Shown here: positions 1-7,237 of the stretch, one piece after another
Layout of the letters: every line of letters begins with the position of its first letter
Numbering within the stretch: the stretch's first letter is position 1
From: Nitrospira sp.
GTDB lineage: Bacteria; Nitrospirota; Nitrospiria; Nitrospirales; Nitrospiraceae
Assembly (NCBI GenBank): GCA_030653545.1
Contig: JAURZE010000025.1
Location: 62,001-126,000, forward strand
Reading direction: 5' to 3'
DNA: 64,000 bases
Program-made: the position numbers and the translations under genes
Notes under the pieces: generated by a model
Seen by the model: the letters and a program-made list of their open reading frames with translations, nothing else
The model's database searches: none
Told to the model about the DNA's origin: nothing

Positions 1-2312
1 AGGATCGTGGTGGTGAAACCTTTCTCTTTGCCTTCGGCGATATTCCGATCCATCAAGGCGCGCACGCCGGCATATTTTTCAAAATAGGTCTCAATGTACT
101 TCTTGGCCTCTGCCTGCGGCACGCCGATGTTCTGCGAGAGGCCAAAGGGGCTGATGCCGTAGACGATGCCGAAGACCACACTCTTGGCCGCCCGCCGCAT
201 TTCGCGCGTGATCTGGGAAGCGGGGAGGTGGAAAATGTCCATGGCCGTGGCCATGTGAATGTCTTCGCCCTTCTCAAACACTTCGAGCAAGCGCGGATCC
301 TGCGACAAATGCGCGAGGATGCGCGGCTCGATCTGACTATAGTCGGCGCAGAGTAGGGTGTGGCCTTTCGGCGCGATGAAGGCTTCGCGAATGCGCAGGC
401 CGTAGTCGCCCTTGACCGGAATATTCTGCAGATTGGGATCGGTCGATGACAACCGGCCGGTCGCGGCGACGGTTTGATTCAGCGACGTGTGGAGCCGCTT
501 GGTTTCGGGATTCACGAGTTCCGGCAAGGCATCCACGTAGGTCGATTTGAGTTTGCTGATGCTGCGATAGGTCAGGATCTGCGCAGGTAAATCATGCTGG
601 GTTGCGAGCTGCGTGAGCGTGTCTTCGTCGGTCGAATAGCCGGTCTTGGTCTTGCGGCCCGGCTTAAGGCCGAGTTTCTCGAAAAGTATGACTGCCAGCT
701 GTTTCGGCGAATTGATGTTGAACTCGCCGCCCGCCAGGCCGGCGATGGTCTCCATCATCTTGTCGAGTTCGTGCTCCAGTTCCTTGCTCAAGACCTTCAG
801 ACCCTCGACGTCGAGCAGGAAACCGTTTCGTTCGATCTCGGCCAGCACCGGCACGAGCGGCATTTCAATCTCATGGAAGAGTGTCAGGCTGCCCTGGGCG
901 GTCAGTCGCTCGATCATCACCGGGGCCAGCTGGGCCAGCACGGTGGCCTGCTCGGCGGCTTCGTCTCGTGAGCCGGTCTCTTCATCGAAGAGCGATTGCG
1001 GGGCCTTGGCCTCGGTGTGTGAGTCGCCCAGGCGATGGCCCACCGCTTCCATGGCGATGGTCGCGAGGCTGTGGTCGCGGCGATTGGGGTTGAGCAGATA
1101 GTCCGCGACCATCGTATCGAGATAGGGGCCGGCGACGGTGACGCCGATGCGATGGAACGCGAGCAGCGTGGCTTTCAGGTCATGGACGACCTTGGTGCGC
1201 GTCTGGTCATGCAACAGGGTCGTGATCGGGCGCATGTAGGTATGCACGTCGAGCGGGAAAAAGGCGGTGTGGCCTCCCGATGAGAGCGCGAACCCGAGCA
1301 CGTCGGCACGGACGCTGGCCCCGCCTGAGAGCAGGCATTGCACGGCGAGCGGACTTCCTGCCGGGAGGCTTTTGACGAACCGTTCTGCGGAGGGCTCGTC
1401 TTGGACGATCGTGAGTGCTGCCGCCGGGGTCTCCGGTGGCTTGGTTGCCGGTTGAAGCGTCTTCAGCAGGGCGGTGAATTCCAGTTCGCGGAGCAGGTCG
1501 GTGAGTTGATCCTGGTGCGGCGGCTTGACCCGGAAGGCCTCCGCGTCGAATTCGACCGGGCTGTTCACGTCGATGGTCGCGAGCTTGCGGCTGAGCCGGG
1601 CGTTGTCGGCCTGTTCAATCAGCATCGCTTTGATGCGGGGCGGCGTGACTTCCTCGACGCGGCGGAGCAATTCGTCGATCGTGCCAAACTGCACGATGAG
1701 CTTGATCGCGGTTTTTTCACCGATACCTTTGACGCCGGGGATGTTGTCCGAGGCATCGCCCATGAGCCCCATGATCTCGATCACCCGCGCCGGTTCAACG
1801 CCGAATTTCTCGACACATTCGGGTTCGCCGGACCATTTATCTTTCACCGGGTCGTAGATGCGAATGTGCGGCGTGACGAGCTGCAGCATGTCCTTGTCGC
1901 CGGTGACAATGACGACGTCATCGCCGGCGCGTTCGGCTTTTTGAGCGAGGGTGCCGATCAGATCGTCCGCTTCGTAGCCGGCCTGCTTCACGGCGGGAAT
2001 GTTCAAGGCTTCCACGGCCCTATGGATATAGGGGATTTGGGCGCTCATGCCCTCGGGCATCGGGGGGCGCTGGGCTTTGTACTCTTTAAACTCCTGGTGG
2101 CGCAGTGTCGGTCCCCGTTCGTCGAACGCGACGACGATCCCGTCCGGTTTCCGCTCGCGCAGGATCTTCAGCAGCGTGGTCATGAAGCCATAGACGGCGT
2201 TTGTCTGGAGACCTTTGGAATTATTCAGCGCGGGCAGGGCGAAGAACGCACGATAGATATAGGCGCTTCCGTCGATGAGATAGAGCGTCTTGCGGTTCGA
2301 ATCGGTCGTCAT
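1..2312 (-). CDS. polA: DNA polymerase I (3' end beyond window)
   Basis: Repair and Okazaki-fragment-processing polymerase. About 770 codons are present; the final ~120 or so (end of the palm, motif C) lie beyond base 1. Domains in order: an N-terminal 5'-3' exonuclease domain with LIDGSAYIYRAFF, VTGDKDMLQLV and MGDASDNIPGVKGIGEKTA; a central 3'-5'-exonuclease-fold domain; and the polymerase domain with motif A ADYSQIEPRILAHLS and the O-helix region RRAAKSVVFGIVYGIS. The central domain reads PLAVQCLLSGG where E. coli has the DxE metal ligands, so proofreading is probably lost, as in several Gram-positive and thermophile Pol I enzymes. The start ATG (2312-2310) gives the normal N terminus. The gene follows the PGPGW-like gene by 13 bp and is probably co-transcribed with it. 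Confidence 0.97.
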   Translation of the reverse strand, partial: MTTDSNRKTLYLIDGSAYIYRAFFALPALNNSKGLQTNAVYGFMTTLLKILRERKPDGIVVAFDERGPTLRHQEFKEYKAQRPPMPEGMSAQIPYIHRAVEALNIPAVKQAGYEADDLIGTLAQKAERAGDDVVIVTGDKDMLQLVTPHIRIYDPVKDKWSGEPECVEKFGVEPARVIEIMGLMGDASDNIPGVKGIGEKTAIKLIVQFGTIDELLRRVEEVTPPRIKAMLIEQADNARLSRKLATIDVNSPVEFDAEAFRVKPPHQDQLTDLLRELEFTALLKTLQPATKPPETPAAALTIVQDEPSAERFVKSLPAGSPLAVQCLLSGGASVRADVLGFALSSGGHTAFFPLDVHTYMRPITTLLHDQTRTKVVHDLKATLLAFHRIGVTVAGPYLDTMVADYLLNPNRRDHSLATIAMEAVGHRLGDSHTEAKAPQSLFDEETGSRDEAAEQATVLAQLAPVMIERLTAQGSLTLFHEIEMPLVPVLAEIERNGFLLDVEGLKVLSKELEHELDKMMETIAGLAGGEFNINSPKQLAVILFEKLGLKPGRKTKTGYSTDEDTLTQLATQHDLPAQILTYRSISKLKSTYVDALPELVNPETKRLHTSLNQTVAATGRLSSTDPNLQNIPVKGDYGLRIREAFIAPKGHTLLCADYSQIEPRILAHLSQDPRLLEVFEKGEDIHMATAMDIFHLPASQITREMRRAAKSVVFGIVYGISPFGLSQNIGVPQAEAKKYIETYFEKYAGVRALMDRNIAEGKEKGFTTTI

Positions 2313-2325
2313 GATAGATAGCGGC

Positions 2326-2757
2326 TTACGAGTCCGGCGCGAGGGTCAGCGGCGGCTTGTCGAACTTGGCGCGCATCGCATTGAGGGCCTGTAACACGGT
2401 GTGCTGGCCGACGATTTTCGCCTCCAGCTTCCGCTTGCCAGGAAAATCCAGGAGCGAGATGCCGATGAGCATGGTCAGGATCCCCTGGCCGGGAAGAAAC
2501 AGCATGGCGAGACCGGCCAGCAGAAACACGGCGCCGACTACATTCTTGACGATCAGCCCGGCCAATCGAAGAACCGGGTGGTGATCCTTCATCCAATGCC
2601 GGGGCGTGCGCGTGTCGAAATAATCGGCTGGCAGGCGCACCATGATGAAGGGGATGGCAATCAGGGTACCGATAAATCCGACCAGTGAACCGACGGTTAG
2701 CCAGATGAGCACGTGGACCGGGACATATTGTGTGACTGTCGCGAGAATGGCATCCAT
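2326..2757 (-). CDS. PGPGW-type small inner-membrane protein
   Basis: A 143-residue membrane protein with a hydrophobic segment near residues 14-40 and a second hydrophobic hairpin near 70-105. The second hairpin carries LFLPGQGILTMLIGISLLDFPGK, close to the PGPGW signature of the DUF/PF09656 putative transmembrane family (here PGQGI). Function is not established for this family. The N terminus faces a promoter region shared with the divergent gene at 2876, and the stop lies 13 bp before polA, suggesting a two-gene transcript. The family call rests on the PGxG-hairpin pattern and the following FPGK(R) stretch, not on an alignment. Confidence 0.75.
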   Translation of the reverse strand: MDAILATVTQYVPVHVLIWLTVGSLVGFIGTLIAIPFIMVRLPADYFDTRTPRHWMKDHHPVLRLAGLIVKNVVGAVFLLAGLAMLFLPGQGILTMLIGISLLDFPGKRKLEAKIVGQHTVLQALNAMRAKFDKPPLTLAPDS

Positions 2758-2813
2758 GGGGGACGGATCCTAGCACGGAGATCCTCTCAACCGGAAGAGC
2801 TAGGCGCGCATGG

Positions 2814-2843
2814 TTTACCTCGCAAAGGATGGCGTCATATAAT
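2814..2843 (+). promoter_or_regulatory. Sigma-70-type promoter for the 2876 gene
   Basis: TTTACC (2814-2819), an 18-bp spacer and a perfect TATAAT (2838-2843). The predicted transcription start near 2850 makes the upstream ATG at 2852 an unlikely start and supports 2876. Confidence 0.65.
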
Positions 2844-2875
2844 GGCGCAGCATGTCCGGAGCGAGTGAAACTTGT

Positions 2876-3232
2876 ATGGCCCTCCGCACTCTTCTACCCT
2901 GGCGACCACTTACCCTTCTGCTGCTGTGTCTGTTCTTCTGCGGCGGAACGGTTCCGGGTGTGTCTCTGGCCGCCGAGAGCGACGAGCTTCAGATCGAAGT
3001 CAGCAAGAAGGGGCTCGGCAAAGAGGTGGTGATCACGCAGGGGGCCAAAGAGTGGTTCATGATGATTGAAGTGACGCCGGAGAATACGGTGGTAGTCCGG
3101 CAGGAGAAGGATCACGAGAAGTATCTGGTCGACGAGAGCGAAACGCACGACCGTCCGCTCGTGTCTGCCGAAGTCGATGCGGCCATTGCCGATTATATTA
3201 ACAGCGTAAAAGCCCGCGCCAAGAAGAAGTAA
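2876..3232 (+). CDS. Small secreted protein of unknown function
   Basis: A protein of 118 residues if translated from ATG 2876. An in-frame ATG at 2852 exists, but it sits at the predicted transcription start of the promoter at 2814-2843 and would put eight polar residues before the signal peptide. From 2876 the N terminus is a standard signal peptide: MALRTLLPWRP, a leucine-rich core, then VSLAAES with probable cleavage after LAA. The mature part (~85 residues) is highly charged, with KKGLGKEVV, EVTPENTVVVRQEKDHEKYLV, and a lysine-rich tail. I recognise no family. It is followed after 7 bp by a DsrE-like gene, so the two are probably one transcript. Confidence 0.75.
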   Translation: MALRTLLPWRPLTLLLLCLFFCGGTVPGVSLAAESDELQIEVSKKGLGKEVVITQGAKEWFMMIEVTPENTVVVRQEKDHEKYLVDESETHDRPLVSAEVDAAIADYINSVKARAKKK

Positions 3233-3239
3233 CGGTCCT

Positions 3240-3659
3240 ATGTCGAAGAAGCCCAAGTTCGTCATCTTCGCCCACAACGCCACCTACGATAAGCTGCATC
3301 AAGTTGCGACGCTCGGTATGACGGCTGCCGCGATGGGGAAAGATGTGATTGTCGTGCTGTTGTTCTGGACGATCAAGAAGCTGGCCGAAGGGAAGATCGA
3401 CCAGATCGATTTTCCCCCGGAGTATGCGGACTCTGCCGTGGAAGTCGCACGCTTGTTGAAAGAGAAGAAGGTTCCGAAGATCTCCGAAATGTTTCAGGAT
3501 GCGAAACAGGTCGGTCATTTTCGCCTGATCGCCTGCAGCGCCGGCCTGGAATATATGGGCGTGGACGGCCAGGCGGTTGAGGCCAAGGTCGATGAAGTTC
3601 TCGGGCTCCCCGCCATTTTAAGTTTGACCGCCGAGGCGGAGACGAAACTCTTCATCTAG
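3240..3659 (+). CDS. DsrE/F-like family protein
   Basis: A 139-residue cytoplasmic protein of the DsrE-like alpha/beta fold. It opens with KFVIFAHNATYDKLHQVATLGMTAAAMGKDVIVVLLFW, the typical first strand and helix, and keeps a cysteine (C99) in LIACSAGLEYMGVDG, the position of the sulfur-carrying cysteine of DsrE2-type proteins. It ends in KLFI, like the NLFI end of the DsrE2 protein at 6539-7069. Families of this fold carry persulfide sulfur between TusA-type carriers and enzymes; a role in sulfur trafficking is therefore inferred, not shown. Its only operon partner appears to be the small secreted protein 7 bp upstream. Confidence 0.8.
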   Translation: MSKKPKFVIFAHNATYDKLHQVATLGMTAAAMGKDVIVVLLFWTIKKLAEGKIDQIDFPPEYADSAVEVARLLKEKKVPKISEMFQDAKQVGHFRLIACSAGLEYMGVDGQAVEAKVDEVLGLPAILSLTAEAETKLFI

Positions 3660-3715
3660 TGCGAGAGTCGCGGGAATCGCGAGGCTTGCGGGACGTGTTT
3701 CTCGCCGGCGCTCGC

Positions 3716-4375
3716 TCAGCGCGAGTGCGTCACTCCCACCCGATCGCAATACTCAGTCAGTTTGCACTTACTGCACCAGGGAGAGACCGGCTGGCAGAGG
3801 TTTTGGCCGAAGGGCACCAGGAGATCGTTGAAGGTGATCCAATGTTGCGGAGGGAGTTTCCGGCGCAAGGCTTCTTCGCTCTCGTCAGGAGTCTTGGTCT
3901 TGATGTAGCCCCAGCGGTTGCTGATCCGGTGTACGTGAATATCGACGCAGATGCCCGGTTTGCCGTAGCCCACCGTGACGACCAGGTTGGCGGTCTTTCG
4001 TCCTACCCCTGAGAGCGTGACCAATTCGTCGATGGAATCGGGCACGACTCCGCCGTACGTTTCCAAGAGCCGCTGACAGATCTGATGAATGGATTTGGCT
4101 TTCGTCCGGTAGAAGCAGACCGGATAGATGGCCTGTTCTATCGTTTCGAGCGAAAGCGTCAGCATCGGGGCGGGTTTGTGCGCTAAGGCAAACAGCCGCT
4201 CGCTGGCTTCACCGGTGGTTTTGTCTTTGGTGCGGAGGCTGAGGAGGCAGGAAATCAGGATACGGAACGGATCGCGGTTCGACTCTCGCGCCACGACCCC
4301 CACCACCGGTTCCTGCCATTGACGAATCTCTCGCCTGACGATCCTGATGGCGGCATGGATCTGATCCTGACGCAT
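3716..4375 (-). CDS. nth: Endonuclease III (base-excision repair DNA glycosylase/AP lyase)
   Basis: A 219-residue protein covering the whole family length. It excises oxidised pyrimidines and cleaves the AP site. The helix-hairpin-helix LSGVGRKTAN (121-130) contains the catalytic lysine K127; the catalytic aspartate is D145 in ICVDIHVHRISNRWG; and the C-terminal 4Fe-4S cluster ligands are C194, C201, C204 and C210 (C-x6-C-x2-C-x5-C). It converges on the DsrE-like gene, 56 bp away, and lies 63 bp upstream of nothing on its own strand but downstream of rpsU, so it may be transcribed by read-through from rpsU. Confidence 0.95.
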   Translation of the reverse strand: MRQDQIHAAIRIVRREIRQWQEPVVGVVARESNRDPFRILISCLLSLRTKDKTTGEASERLFALAHKPAPMLTLSLETIEQAIYPVCFYRTKAKSIHQICQRLLETYGGVVPDSIDELVTLSGVGRKTANLVVTVGYGKPGICVDIHVHRISNRWGYIKTKTPDESEEALRRKLPPQHWITFNDLLVPFGQNLCQPVSPWCSKCKLTEYCDRVGVTHSR

Positions 4376-4438
4376 CTGGTTCGACTAGCGTGGAGTGGGG
4401 GAATGCTGACCGAGGAGAGCGCTCGAGTGAACGATCAG

Positions 4439-4633
4439 CTACTCAGGCTTCCGCTTGGACAACCACTTCTGACGGCGGCGTTGAGCTTCGCGCAGTTTCG
4501 CTTTCTTCCTGACGCTCGGCTTTTCATAGAAACGGCGACGCTTCAGTTCGCGGAACAAACCTTCGCCTGCCAGCTTCTTCTTGGCAACCTTCAGAGCTTT
4601 TTCAACGTTGTTATTGAAAACTTTAATTTCCAT
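4439..4633 (-). CDS. rpsU: 30S ribosomal protein S21
   Basis: A 64-residue, very basic protein of exact S21 length. It starts MEIKVFNNNVEKALKVAKKKL, has the family core RELKRRRFYEKPSVRKK and ends in an arginine/lysine-rich helix. S21 sits near the anti-Shine-Dalgarno end of 16S rRNA in the small subunit and helps initiation. It lies between ftcD upstream and nth downstream on the same strand. No obvious promoter of its own was identified in the 50 bp separating it from ftcD. Confidence 0.96.
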   Translation of the reverse strand: MEIKVFNNNVEKALKVAKKKLAGEGLFRELKRRRFYEKPSVRKKAKLREAQRRRQKWLSKRKPE

Positions 4634-4683
4634 CCGGTCCGACTTTCCACTTTCTCAGGCCGTGCCTGTCTGCACCCATGACA

Positions 4684-6177
4684 CTACGTACTAGGCGGCG
4701 GAGTGTAGCATAGCCCCCTGAGTTCCTCAAGACTGTTGGCGATCTTAGTCATTCGGCGCGCATGATTTGCAGCAACAGACTGATTTCGTTGCAGTTTTAC
4801 GTTGGTTTGTGCGGTATGCAGTCCGGCTTCGGTCGCGGCGATCGCGCAGATCATTCCAACCGTGAGATCCGATTGCACTGCCGGTGACAGAGACTGTCGA
4901 ATGGCGGCGATCGTCAGTCCTGCTTCGCAGGCGAGTTCCGCGATTGTGAGCGGAACCTCGGTCGCTTGCTCAAGGGCCGTTGAGAGACGCTGTGGACGGT
5001 CAGCGTGATCCGCGGGGAGGCGTCGGGCTTGTGAGACTGCGGCATAGGCCGCGCAGTCGTTCTGCATCAAAGCCGCCAGTTTTTGACTAAGGCTGTTGAG
5101 GGATTGCTCGGCCGTCGACAGCTTCCCGATTCGTGCTCCCATGGTGCCCAAAGATGCCGCGAGGGCTCCCGCCAGTGCTGCGACCGCGCCGCCGGCCGGT
5201 GCCGGCGTGGGGGCTGACAGGGCATAGAGAAACTCACTGATGGTTGATTCCGACCCGGGGTCGGGCCGGGCGTCCCGGACGCCCGCCAGTCTTGTTTCCA
5301 GAATTTGAGTGGAGTCGAAGTTCACGATCTGTAAGAGCGACGCAGCGGCCTGATCCAGCGCGGCTTGGGGAACGAGACCGATCAGTTCGCTCTCGACGAT
5401 CTCCACACCGGCCTTGGCTGACTCGGCTTGCACTTCACGGAAGGCTGCGGCCATCGATGTGACATGGTAGTCGGTCAGATTCATCGAGACTTGCACAAGC
5501 CCGCGGCTGGCCAGCGCTACTCCAATCGCTTTGACGCAGGGCAGGCCGCCGTTGGAGCGCCGGATCGTGCGCGCGATGGCCTTCGCGATCGTGAGATCGG
5601 GGGTCTTCAGATTCACATTGAAGGCAATGAGGGGGGGCCTGGCGCCGATCACAATAGCTCCTGCCGTGTCATGGAGACGGGCGGGTCCGAAGTCCGGGCG
5701 CCAGTTTCGGTCGGTCGCCATTCTCGCTCCCAGCCCGGACAGTCCTCCCCGTCGGATCGTTTCCAGCCTGGTCCGGTCCGGATGACCAGCCGCCTGCTCA
5801 TACAGAAACACTGGGATCAGCAGTTCTGCTCCCACGCGTTTACCCAGCCGACGAGCGAGTTGTGCGCAGTCTTCCATTGTCGTGCCCTGGATTGGGACAA
5901 AGGGAACGACATCCGTCCCCCCGATGCGTGGATGGACTCCCGTGTGGCTGCGCAGATCGATCAGCTTCGTCGCGATTTGTATTGCTTGAAACGCCGCTTC
6001 CAGGACCGCATCGGGATCGCCGGCAAAGGTCAACACAGACCGATGGTGATCGGGATCGCTCGTCCGATCCAACAGCCAGACGCCCGGGACCGATTCCACC
6101 GCTGCGATCAGCGCCTGGACGGTGGCGGGATTCCGGCCTTCGCTGAAATTGGGGATGCACTCGATGATCTTTGGCAT
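4684..6177 (-). CDS. ftcD: Fused glutamate formiminotransferase-formimidoyltetrahydrofolate cyclodeaminase
   Basis: A 497-residue protein. The N-terminal half (from MPKIIECIPNFSEGRN through about residue 300) is glutamate formiminotransferase, with SDPDHHRSVLTFAGDP, the HTGVHPRIGGTDVVPFVP motif and YHVTSMAAAFREV. The C-terminal part (about 315-497) is the helical cyclodeaminase domain, with APTPAPAGGAVAALAGALAAS. Together they move the formimino group from formimidoglutamate to tetrahydrofolate and release ammonia to give methenyl-THF. The fused arrangement is that of the animal enzyme and occurs in some bacteria. The in-frame ATG at 6363 would run antisense-free through tusA's own reading region and is rejected; MPK at 6177 is the family start. 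No histidine-degradation genes are nearby, so its role here is unclear. Confidence 0.92.
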   Translation of the reverse strand: MPKIIECIPNFSEGRNPATVQALIAAVESVPGVWLLDRTSDPDHHRSVLTFAGDPDAVLEAAFQAIQIATKLIDLRSHTGVHPRIGGTDVVPFVPIQGTTMEDCAQLARRLGKRVGAELLIPVFLYEQAAGHPDRTRLETIRRGGLSGLGARMATDRNWRPDFGPARLHDTAGAIVIGARPPLIAFNVNLKTPDLTIAKAIARTIRRSNGGLPCVKAIGVALASRGLVQVSMNLTDYHVTSMAAAFREVQAESAKAGVEIVESELIGLVPQAALDQAAASLLQIVNFDSTQILETRLAGVRDARPDPGSESTISEFLYALSAPTPAPAGGAVAALAGALAASLGTMGARIGKLSTAEQSLNSLSQKLAALMQNDCAAYAAVSQARRLPADHADRPQRLSTALEQATEVPLTIAELACEAGLTIAAIRQSLSPAVQSDLTVGMICAIAATEAGLHTAQTNVKLQRNQSVAANHARRMTKIANSLEELRGLCYTPPPST

Positions 6178-6201
6178 TGATGATCTTATCGTCCGGAAAC
6201 G

Positions 6202-6239
6202 AAAAAGCCGGAAGGGGTCTTCGATCTCCCTCCGGCTTT
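6202..6239 (-). terminator. Rho-independent terminator downstream of tusA
   Basis: A 9-bp perfect stem (6204-6212 with 6231-6239) in which minus-strand AAAGCCGGA pairs with TCCGGCTTT, followed on the minus strand by a short T run (6206-6202). It lies between tusA and ftcD, so ftcD transcription must restart downstream or depend on read-through. Confidence 0.75.
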
Positions 6240-6269
6240 CTGAGGCTTCGGTTCGAAGCCGTCGCGGCG

Positions 6270-6512
6270 TTACTTGGTCTTCTTGACGAAGGTTTTGTAG
6301 ATCCGGCCTGAGGCGGCCTGTTCTTCTTCCATGCCGACCAGTTGATGTCCCGTCGTGTCGCACCAGGCGGGCATGTCTTTCTTGATGCCTTCGTCGTCAG
6401 ATACCACCTCGAGCACCTGCCCGAGGGTGAGTTCCTTGATCTTCTTCGAAGTCAGAATAATCGGCATGGGGCAAAAGTATCCGAGCGTATCGAGCTTCAC
6501 ATCAGCCTGCAT
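6270..6512 (-). CDS. tusA: TusA/SirA-family sulfur carrier protein
   Basis: An 80-residue protein of full family length. The signature LDTLGYFCPMPIIL contains the CPxP motif, with C14 as the persulfide-carrying cysteine; a typical beta-alpha-beta-alpha-beta pattern follows. TusA proteins accept persulfide sulfur from desulfurases or rhodaneses and hand it to other proteins for thiolation or sulfur oxidation. The gene lies 26 bp after dsrE2 on the same strand. TusA with DsrE2 is an established pairing in sulfur-metabolising organisms. A terminator follows at 6202-6239. The plain TusA role in tRNA thiolation is an alternative, but the DsrE2 partner argues for a sulfur-transfer relay. Confidence 0.9.
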   Translation of the reverse strand: MQADVKLDTLGYFCPMPIILTSKKIKELTLGQVLEVVSDDEGIKKDMPAWCDTTGHQLVGMEEEQAASGRIYKTFVKKTK

Positions 6513-6538
6513 CGTCGGTATCTCCGTCTGTGATCGAT

Positions 6539-7069
6539 TTATATAAAGAGGTTGACGCTACCCTGCTTGGCCTCCGCCAAGTAAGTCGTGACCCCGGCGA
6601 ATTGATCGATTCCGTCGATCAACGTGTCTTTCGTAATGCCCATGAGGCCCATCGTCGTCGTGCAGGCGATGAACCGCACGCCCAAATCCAGTGCCGTCTC
6701 CATCAGCTCGGGAACTCCCGGCATCCGGTTCTGTTTCATGACGAGTTTCATCATGCTGGTGCCGAGACCGCCGAAGTGGAATCGGGAGAGCGGGAGATTG
6801 TCGGCGCCTCCCTTGTTCAGCAGGCCGAACATGCGGCGCAGCCAGTCTTTGGCCGAGCTGGTGGCCCCTTGCTTGCGAATCGTATTCAATCCCCAGAAGG
6901 TGAAGAACACGGTGACCTGCATGCCCATTGCGGCGGCGCCCGTGGCGATGATGAAGGCGGCCATCGCGCGATCCAGATCGCCGCTGAGCAGGACAATCGT
7001 CACCCGGTCCGGCTTGGATTCCTGTAACTGCGCTAATGTGGCGGAGGGCTCTATTTGCGTCATCTGCAT
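6539..7069 (-). CDS. dsrE2: DsrE2-like peroxiredoxin-fold sulfurtransferase
   Basis: A 176-residue protein of the DsrE/DsrF/DsrH-like family (DsrE2 type). Its strands and helices follow the family order: VTIVLLSGDLDRAMAAFIIATGAAAMGMQVTVFFTFWGL, a long charged insert, then FIACTTTMGLMGI with the conserved cysteine C136. A hydrophobic stretch near residues 36-60 fits the membrane-associated behaviour proposed for DsrE2. It is the first gene of a dsrE2-tusA transcript that starts from a strong promoter at 7125-7154. The likely role, passing persulfide sulfur to or from TusA, is inferred from family and pairing; no rhodanese gene is adjacent. Confidence 0.88.
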   Translation of the reverse strand: MQMTQIEPSATLAQLQESKPDRVTIVLLSGDLDRAMAAFIIATGAAAMGMQVTVFFTFWGLNTIRKQGATSSAKDWLRRMFGLLNKGGADNLPLSRFHFGGLGTSMMKLVMKQNRMPGVPELMETALDLGVRFIACTTTMGLMGITKDTLIDGIDQFAGVTTYLAEAKQGSVNLFI

Positions 7070-7124
7070 GGGTGCCTCAATTCGATGGTGCGGTGCGAAC
7101 GACCGCTATTTTTAAGGTGTTTTG

Positions 7125-7154
7125 ACTATAGTCTCCGTATCTTTTTCTTGTCAA
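7125..7154 (-). promoter_or_regulatory. Promoter of the dsrE2-tusA operon
   Basis: On the minus strand, perfect TTGACA (7154-7149), 18-bp spacer, TATAGT (7130-7125). The start ATG follows about 55 bp downstream. It faces the divergent promoter at 7165-7193; the two -35 boxes are about 10 bp apart, so one bound regulator could affect both. Confidence 0.75.
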
Positions 7155-7164
7155 GGCAACGCGC

Positions 7165-7193
7165 TTGACCGCACTCGTGCGGCTGGCTATAGT
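7165..7193 (+). promoter_or_regulatory. Promoter of the Rieske oxygenase/Lon-domain operon
   Basis: TTGACC (7165-7170), exactly 17 bp, TATAGT (7188-7193); transcription is expected to start near 7200, about 38 bp before the ATG at 7238. Confidence 0.72.
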
Positions 7194-7237
7194 CCCAGCC
7201 GATCGGGTTTTGACCAGACGTTGGATACTGCCATCCC

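Noticed and set aside
2285-2312. A GGTTCGAATC sequence like a tRNA T-loop near the polA start
   Set aside because: It lies within polA codons 4-8 and no cloverleaf arms flank it; the reading as coding sequence is unambiguous.
5428-6180. Plus-strand 250-codon frame over ftcD
   Set aside because: It is antisense to a clear enzyme gene and has no recognised domain.
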